Under the pieces are notes generated by a model that saw nothing but the letters and a program-made list of their open reading frames with translations, searched no databases and was not told the origin of the DNA. Of a stretch of DNA of 10,946 bases, positions 6,342 to 10,946 are shown piece by piece (position 1 is the stretch's first letter; the number at the start of each line of letters is the position of its first letter). A program made the position numbers and the translations under genes. The DNA comes from Rickettsiales bacterium (GTDB lineage Bacteria; Pseudomonadota; Alphaproteobacteria; Rickettsiales; UBA8987): positions 1-10,946 of the forward strand of contig JANQHP010000075.1 in assembly GCA_028282625.1 (NCBI GenBank). Reading direction: 5' to 3'.

Positions 6342-9300
6342 CTAATCTCTTGCCTGCGCTTCAAGCTTTCTGCTCACCGCATTGGGCGATGAGGTGCCAC
6401 GTGCAATCAAACTATAGGCAACGGGCACCACAAAAAGGGTAAAAAGCGTAGCCGCCAATACGCCCGTTAACACCACCACCCCTATCACCACACGTGTTTC
6501 TGCTCCAGCACCACTGGCAAGCACCAAAGGAACAGAACCCGCAATCGTCGTTAACCCGGTCATCAAAATAGGGCGGAAACGTGTCTCCGACGCCACAAGC
6601 AGCGCACGGTTAAAACGCATGCCTTGATCACGCAACTGATTAGCAAATTCTACAATAAGAATACCGTTTTTTGCGGCAAGCCCGATCAGCATAATCAAGC
6701 CAATCTGTGAGTAAATATTCAAAGAATTACCCGTCATATAAAGGCCAAGCAACCCACCTCCCATTGCAAGTGGCACGGTCAGCATAATAATCAGAGGGTG
6801 GGTATAGCTTTCAAATTGCGCGGCCAGCACCAAAAATACCACCACCAGCCCCAACAGGAAGACAAACAGTATGGAACCCTCCGATGTCATAAAATCCCGG
6901 CTTTGCCCCTTATAATCAATAATGGCTTCTTCGGGCAAATGTTCACGCACAAGGCCCTCTAAATGCCCCAACGCCTCTCCCAACCGGTAATCATCCTGCA
7001 AATTGGCCTCTAATGTGATCGCACGCACACGGTTATAGCGCGCCAGTGTTTCTGCGGCACCATATTCGTTGATCGTCACAAGATTCGATAAGGGAATCAG
7101 CCTGCCGGTACGCTCAGAACGCACATAAATATTTTGAATATCGTTAAAGGAACGCTGCGCATCACGTTCACCCTCAACCACCACGTCATATTCTTCTCCT
7201 TGATCCAGGAACGTGGTAATATTACGTCCACCCAGCATTGTTTCTAGCGTGCGCCCTATTTCCTGCACGGTCACGCCAAGAGAAGCCGCGCGGTCATAAT
7301 TCACATTAAAGTCAATTTGAGGCCTGGTTTCTTTATAATCACTATCAAGCCCTTGGAAACCTGGGTTCTCTTCGTTGATCTTTTCGAGCAAAATGTCACG
7401 CCACTGCGCCAACTCTTCATAGGTAGTGCCGCCTAACACAAACTGCACCGGCTTTTGCGTGCCTCCGCCCAAACCTTGGCGCATGATAGGAAACGCCCGC
7501 ACACCTGGCAAAGAAGATAGAGTTTGCCGCACTTCTCCCATAATCACACCCGCAGGGCGTCTGGCATCCCAATCTTCCAGCACCACAATCACAATGCCAC
7601 TGTTAAAGTTCTCAATATTCCCAAAAGCACGCGGCGCACGCACCAGCAGCCGCTTAAACTCGCCACTCTCTACATAAGGCATCAAACGGCGCTCTATTTC
7701 CGTCATATATTCTTCAATATATTTGTAACTCGCACCTTCTGGGCCATTTACAATCACAAAAAACGCGCCTCGGTCTTCCTTAGGTGCAAATTCTTCTGGC
7801 ACCGCAGCATATAACAGGAAAACACCTGATAGCAGCCCGGCAAACGTTGCCACCACCAGCCAAGGCTTTTTAAGAGACGCAGACAATAAACGAATATACC
7901 GAAGGCGAAGCAATTGAATAAAGCGCCTTAACCCGGCAATAAAACGATTGGGCACCCCTATTTCTTGCTTTAATATCTGAGACGCAAGCATGGGCGAGAG
8001 GGTAAGCGCCACGAGAGAAGAAAATCCAACCGCCGCAGAAATGGTAAGCGCAAACTCGGTAAACAACCGTCCAATATCACCCTCTAAAAAGGTAATAGGC
8101 ACAAAGACAGCGATGAGCACCAATGTGGTAGCAATCACCGCAAACGCAACCTGACGGGCTCCACGATAGGCCGCCACCAGGGGCGTCTCTCCTTTTTCTT
8201 GCATGCGACGCACAATATTTTCAAGCATCACAATCGCGTCATCCACCACCAAACCAATCGCAAGCACCAAGGCCAGCAGTGTCAGCAAATTGATCGTAAA
8301 GCCCAGCGCAAAAATCACAATAAACGTCGCGGTGATGGAAACCGGCACCGTCACCGCCGGTACCAACATAGCCCGCAGACTACCTAAAAACAGGTAGATC
8401 ACAAACACTACACAGGCAATGGCAATGAAGAGCGTTTTATAGACTTCATGAATGGATGATTGAATAAAAACCGAGGTATCATAGCTCTGTTCAATAATCA
8501 TGCCTTCTGGCAAACTCTTATTCAGGCGTGCCGTCAGGTTCTTCACATGTTGCGCCACTTCAATCGTATTAGCGGTGGATTGCTTGATGGTCCCAATCCC
8601 AACCATGGCAACCCCATTGCCACGGAAAAAAGTCCGGTCCTCCACTACCCCGAGCTCCACACGTGCCACATCACCCAAACGTACCAAATAACCATCCTCT
8701 CCTTCTGCGATCACAAGCTGGGCAAAATCTTCCGGATGCTTGAAATTCCGATTCACCCGCGCCTTAAACAACCGTGTATCCGACTCCAAACTGCCAGCAG
8801 GAAGCTCCACATTTTCGGAACGGAGTGCATTCTCCACATCCAAAACGCTTAAATGACGCGCGGCAAGCTCCTGTCGGTCCAGCCAGATGCGCATGGCATA
8901 GCGAAGCCCTCCACCCACACGCACACGCGCCACCCCGTCCAACGTGGAATACTGATCCACCAGATACCTTTCGGCATAGTCGGTCAGTTCCGGCACCGAT
9001 AGGCGATCACTGGTAAGATTTTGCCAAATAATCACGTCATCGTTGCTATCAATTTTCTGAACCTCAGGCGGGTCGGCTTCCTCCGGCAAATCATCCTGAA
9101 TGCCTGCAATGCGGTCACGCACATCATTTGCCGCCGCGTCGATATCCCGATCAATAGAAAATTCTATCGTCACATTGGACTCTCCATCTTCTGAAGAAGA
9201 CTCAATAAATTCAATACCCTCAATACCCGCAATACGCTCTTCAATCACCTCGGTAATGCGCGTTTCCACAATATTGGCCGGCGCACCAGGATAGGTGACC

Positions 9301-9443
9301 TCCACCGTTACCACAGGCGAGTCAATATCCGGATATTCACGCAGCGGCAAACGGTCAAATGAAACCATCCCAAAAGCAATCAGCAATAAGGATATCACCG
9401 AAGCAAAAACAGGACGTTTAACAGAAATATCGGATAAAATCAT
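6342..9443 (-). CDS. RND efflux transporter, inner-membrane pump subunit (AcrB/MexB type)
   Basis: This 1033-residue protein has the full RND layout: the first transmembrane helix at about 13-30 after MILSDISVKRP, a large periplasmic loop with the porter motif YPGAPANIVETRI (51-63), helices 2-6 at about 335-490, a second periplasmic loop (about 550-850), and helices 8-12 to about 1013. The proton-relay residues are all present: Asp401 and Asp402 (GLVVDDAIVMLENI), Lys925 (GLAAKNGILIVEFA) and Arg955 (ETRFRPILMTG), aligning with AcrB Asp407, Asp408, Lys940 and Arg971. These place it in the proton-driven HAE group exporting hydrophobic or amphiphilic compounds rather than the metal-exporting CusA group; the substrate is unknown. 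No ribosome binding site is seen at the ATG (9443), 26 bases after the adaptor gene. No outer-membrane channel gene is in the window. Confidence 0.96.
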   Translation of the reverse strand: MILSDISVKRPVFASVISLLLIAFGMVSFDRLPLREYPDIDSPVVTVEVTYPGAPANIVETRITEVIEERIAGIEGIEFIESSSEDGESNVTIEFSIDRDIDAAANDVRDRIAGIQDDLPEEADPPEVQKIDSNDDVIIWQNLTSDRLSVPELTDYAERYLVDQYSTLDGVARVRVGGGLRYAMRIWLDRQELAARHLSVLDVENALRSENVELPAGSLESDTRLFKARVNRNFKHPEDFAQLVIAEGEDGYLVRLGDVARVELGVVEDRTFFRGNGVAMVGIGTIKQSTANTIEVAQHVKNLTARLNKSLPEGMIIEQSYDTSVFIQSSIHEVYKTLFIAIACVVFVIYLFLGSLRAMLVPAVTVPVSITATFIVIFALGFTINLLTLLALVLAIGLVVDDAIVMLENIVRRMQEKGETPLVAAYRGARQVAFAVIATTLVLIAVFVPITFLEGDIGRLFTEFALTISAAVGFSSLVALTLSPMLASQILKQEIGVPNRFIAGLRRFIQLLRLRYIRLLSASLKKPWLVVATFAGLLSGVFLLYAAVPEEFAPKEDRGAFFVIVNGPEGASYKYIEEYMTEIERRLMPYVESGEFKRLLVRAPRAFGNIENFNSGIVIVVLEDWDARRPAGVIMGEVRQTLSSLPGVRAFPIMRQGLGGGTQKPVQFVLGGTTYEELAQWRDILLEKINEENPGFQGLDSDYKETRPQIDFNVNYDRAASLGVTVQEIGRTLETMLGGRNITTFLDQGEEYDVVVEGERDAQRSFNDIQNIYVRSERTGRLIPLSNLVTINEYGAAETLARYNRVRAITLEANLQDDYRLGEALGHLEGLVREHLPEEAIIDYKGQSRDFMTSEGSILFVFLLGLVVVFLVLAAQFESYTHPLIIMLTVPLAMGGGLLGLYMTGNSLNIYSQIGLIMLIGLAAKNGILIVEFANQLRDQGMRFNRALLVASETRFRPILMTGLTTIAGSVPLVLASGAGAETRVVIGVVVLTGVLAATLFTLFVVPVAYSLIARGTSSPNAVSRKLEAQARD

Positions 9444-9469
9444 GATCGTATGGCGGATGGTATAAGAGG

Positions 9470-10543
9470 TTACTGACCACGAATAAGAGAAGAAAGAGGT
9501 ACCTCTCCTTCTTGTGTTGCCATAATCGTAACCGGCTTGCCGGGTTTGGCTTTTAAAAGCCCATGCACGATCACAAGGTCATTTTCCGCCACGCCAGATA
9601 GAATCTCCACCTCGCCCTTACGACGCGCGCCTATTGTCACCTCACGCTTCGTAGCAATGGTTTGCGCTTCTTCCTGCTCTACCACAAACACAGCGTGGGT
9701 ATCCGCATTGGTCACAATGGCTTGCTCGGGTACCACCAGGGCCTGCCGAGGATTTTTCTGCAATGTGACCCGCATGAGCAACCCTGGCTTTAATTTTCTT
9801 TTGGGGTTTTCAATCAAAGCACGCGCCACAATAGCACGCGTGATCGGGTCCACACGGCTATTCACACTGCTGATTGTGCCCGTAAACATCTCATCAGGGT
9901 ATGCATTCGTGTAAGCCTCAATGTGCACAGAGGGCTTGAGTGTGGATAAAAACAACGCCGGTACGGAAAAATCCAACTTCATCACGCTGTCATCATCGAT
10001 AGTTGTGACCAGCGTACCAGGCTGAATCAGGCTCCCCACACTAATATTACGCAAGCCCACCACGCCATCAAATGGTGCTTTGATATGGCGCTGGTCAATA
10101 CGAGACTGAATGGCCTGGATACGCGCTTTCGCCGTTTTCACTTCCCGGGTTCTTTCATCAAACAACGATTCCGTGGAGACACCTTGCGCCGCCAATCTCC
10201 CTGTGCGTTTTAGTTGCCGTTCTGCTTCCTCTAGCGTTGACTTCTCTTCGCCAAGCAAGGCTTGTTCCTCGGCAGAATCCATCTCCACCAATATTTTTTC
10301 TTTTGTGACACGCTCCCCGTCTTCAAAATTGACTGCCGTCACCAATTCAGTCACCGAAGCTGTAAGATCCACACTTTCATTGGCGCGCAACGTTCCCAAC
10401 GCTTCTATTTCATCTACAAATGCCTTCTGTTGCACTACCGCCACAATCACCGCGGGTGCTTTAGCCCCAGGCGGTGCCAAAAAGGCGTGACCGGGCACCA
10501 GCACAAAGGCCATCATCAGAAAGATTTTCAATATATACCACAT
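9470..10543 (-). CDS. RND efflux periplasmic adaptor subunit (membrane fusion protein)
   Basis: This 357-residue adaptor links the pump to an outer-membrane channel. It begins with a hydrophobic segment (WYILKIFLMMAFVLVPGHAF, about 2-21), a signal peptide or membrane anchor; there is no lipobox cysteine, so it is not a lipoprotein. Then come the first lipoyl half (about 45-90, GTLRANESVDL), an alpha-hairpin coiled coil (about 91-150, rich in Glu, Arg and Ala), the second lipoyl half (IKAPFDGVVGLRNISVGS, 154-171), and the beta-barrel and membrane-proximal domains with VDPITRA (231-237), KPGLLMRV (252-259) and VVPEQAI. The length is typical of the short-hairpin adaptors. The ATG at 10543 has only a weak purine stretch (GAGACG) upstream. 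It is the first structural gene of the efflux operon. Confidence 0.93.
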   Translation of the reverse strand: MWYILKIFLMMAFVLVPGHAFLAPPGAKAPAVIVAVVQQKAFVDEIEALGTLRANESVDLTASVTELVTAVNFEDGERVTKEKILVEMDSAEEQALLGEEKSTLEEAERQLKRTGRLAAQGVSTESLFDERTREVKTAKARIQAIQSRIDQRHIKAPFDGVVGLRNISVGSLIQPGTLVTTIDDDSVMKLDFSVPALFLSTLKPSVHIEAYTNAYPDEMFTGTISSVNSRVDPITRAIVARALIENPKRKLKPGLLMRVTLQKNPRQALVVPEQAIVTNADTHAVFVVEQEEAQTIATKREVTIGARRKGEVEILSGVAENDLVIVHGLLKAKPGKPVTIMATQEGEVPLSSLIRGQ

Positions 10544-10565
10544 GTTCTACGTCTCATGTTGATCC

Positions 10566-10588
10566 AAAAAAAGACCGTGTGGTCCTTT
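10566..10588 (-). terminator. terminator-like hairpin in the efflux leader
   Basis: On the minus strand the hairpin is GACC (10584-10581), loop ACAC, GGTC (10576-10573), followed at once by seven T (10572-10566). The stem can be extended by AAA (10588-10586) pairing with the first three T, with G10585 bulged. The 4-bp core is weak but the shape is that of an intrinsic terminator. It begins two bases after the stop codon of the small leader ORF (10587-10667) and ends 23 bases before the adaptor start. The 8-base inverted repeat ATCCAAAA/TTTTGGAT (10598-10605 and 10562-10569) encloses it. Confidence 0.42.
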
Positions 10589-10667
10589 AGTACATTCTTT
10601 TGGATAAAATTGTTAGTGGCAAAAATGTTGTTGCCAACAAAAAGCCACAAAGATTGCATTTTTTCAT
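10587..10667 (-). CDS. putative leader peptide (26 residues) upstream of the efflux operon
   Basis: A 26-codon ATG frame on the minus strand starts at 10667 and stops with TAA at 10589-10587. It has the most purine-rich ribosome binding site of the minus-strand block (GGAAGGGGAAGGG directly before the ATG). The peptide begins MKKCNLCGFLLATTF, continues with a Leu/Thr-rich hydrophobic part and ends SKRMY, so it resembles a signal sequence with nothing behind it. Six of 26 residues are Leu. The stop codon abuts a terminator-like hairpin, and the adaptor gene starts 43 bases further on in a different frame. This is the architecture of an attenuation leader. It could instead be an unused ORF or the remnant of a secreted protein; I rank it as plausible but unproven. 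Confidence 0.4.
   Translation of the reverse strand: MKKCNLCGFLLATTFLPLTILSKRMY
10616..10648 (-). promoter_or_regulatory. two-tier RNA hairpin within the leader ORF
   Basis: In the minus-strand transcript, outer arms GTGGC (10648-10644) and GCCAC (10620-10616) enclose a U4/U5 internal loop and an inner stem TGTTG/CAACA (10639-10635 and 10630-10626) closed by the tetraloop GCAA, a GNRA type. At DNA level the same region contains the dyad TGGCAA-N8-TTGCCA (10617-10636), which would also suit a repressor operator. The sequence shows the pairing; either reading is inference. Confidence 0.35.
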
Positions 10668-10712
10668 CCCTTCCCCTTCCGGGCTCCTTCCTATTCTCTT
10701 ACCCATAAACGT

Positions 10713-10946
10713 ATGAGTTATAACACAGCAAACATAGAAACATTACGCGCTGAGATGTCTTGCCTCAAGCCGTCTGTGCATAAGCGCGACCTAAGGATCT
10801 ATCGCGAGATGCGCGACGCGGTGGTGGTCCGTTTTGCCTACCCCAATCCCGACCAGACCAAGGCCACGGCAAAGCAAGCCTATCCACGCCGCCTTAAAAG
10901 CCAACGATGCCTATTTGGAAACGGTGCTTTACGGTAAAATATGGCA
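10713..10946 (+). pseudogene. unrecognised coding region with an apparent frameshift, cut by the window end
   Basis: One plus-strand frame runs from ATG 10713 to TAA 10937 (74 codons); no ribosome binding site precedes that ATG, and the ATG at 10755 (MSCLKPSVHK) is an alternative. Its middle is protein-like (IYREMRDAVVVRFAYPNPD, then QTKATAKQAY) with GC-rich third positions. After about 10891 the protein-like sequence moves to another frame, which reads HAALKANDAYLETVLYGKIW and is still open at the window end. Deleting one C of the CC at 10892-10893 would join the two into a single frame. This suggests either a decayed gene or a sequencing error in an intact gene. I do not recognise the family, and the part beyond the window is not visible. 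Confidence 0.35.
10717..10722 (-). promoter_or_regulatory. candidate -10 box for the efflux leader transcript
   Basis: On the minus strand TATAAC (10722-10717) matches 5 of 6 positions of a sigma-70 -10 box and would start a transcript near 10710, about 40 bases before the leader ORF. No convincing -35 box is seen at 16-18 bases upstream, so an activator may be needed or the call may be wrong. The 8-base palindrome GTTATAAC means the same box also faces the plus strand. Confidence 0.2.

Noticed and set aside
374..8665. The 6-mer CACGTG occurs eight times (374, 2920, 3314, 3579, 5795, 6398, 6491, 8660), about three times the even-base expectation.
   Set aside because: Most copies are in coding sequence where Thr/Arg/Val codon runs create it; there is no regular spacing or common position relative to genes.
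6342..9443. Several plus-strand frames of 60-130 codons inside the pump gene.
   Set aside because: They are antisense shadows of a complete RND protein with all motifs intact, and lack ribosome binding sites and recognisable sequence.
10609..10637. A promoter with TTGGCA and AACAAT at 17-base spacing inside the leader.
   Set aside because: The -10 match is only 4 of 6 and the same bases are better explained by the RNA hairpin or dyad; it remains a possible alternative to the attenuator reading.
10526..10657. A 43-codon minus-strand frame (starting MQSLWLFVGNN) overlapping the adaptor start.
   Set aside because: It has no ribosome binding site of its own, overlaps both the better-supported 26-codon leader ORF and the adaptor start, and has an unstructured composition.

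Overview
The window looks like a piece of an alphaproteobacterial chromosome of medium GC content. The left end is the tail of the ribosomal alpha operon in the order rpsM - rpsK - rpoA - rplQ. It has no rpsD between rpsK and rpoA, and L17 carries an Ala/Glu-rich C-terminal tail; both features are common in Alphaproteobacteria. I cannot name a genus from the sequence alone.

Layout. (1) 1-2272, plus strand: S13 (C-terminal part), S11, RNA polymerase alpha and L17. (2) 2440-3273, plus strand: a ferredoxin/flavodoxin-NADP+ reductase (fpr), 167 bases after rplQ, with a possible 26-codon ORF overlapping its start codon. (3) 3329-10543, minus strand, read right to left: an RND periplasmic adaptor, its RND pump subunit, the protein AMPylase SelO, an AhpD-family peroxidase, a secreted Cu/Zn superoxide dismutase and a 53-codon putative membrane protein. 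(4) 10544-10712: the leader of the efflux genes. It contains a small ORF with a very purine-rich ribosome binding site, followed directly by a terminator-like hairpin. (5) 10713-10946, plus strand: the start of an unrecognised, apparently frameshifted coding region cut by the window end.

How the genes fit together. The adaptor and pump are spaced as one transcription unit (26 bases) and selO follows after 27 bases, so these three are probably cotranscribed. ahpD and sodC each have over 100 bases upstream with promoter-like sequence and may also be transcribed alone. SelO, AhpD and SodC all belong to redox or oxidative-stress biology, and Fpr (convergent, next door) supplies reduced ferredoxin/flavodoxin in many oxidative stress responses. 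The block therefore reads as an envelope/redox stress neighbourhood beside the essential ribosomal operon. No outer-membrane channel, dedicated regulator or AhpC is in the window.

The most interesting items are the putative leader-peptide/attenuator in front of the efflux operon, a SodC that has Asn where the zinc-binding Asp is expected, the unlisted-size membrane ORF after sodC, and the frameshifted reading frame at the right edge. I found no rRNA, tRNA, insertion sequence or CRISPR array.
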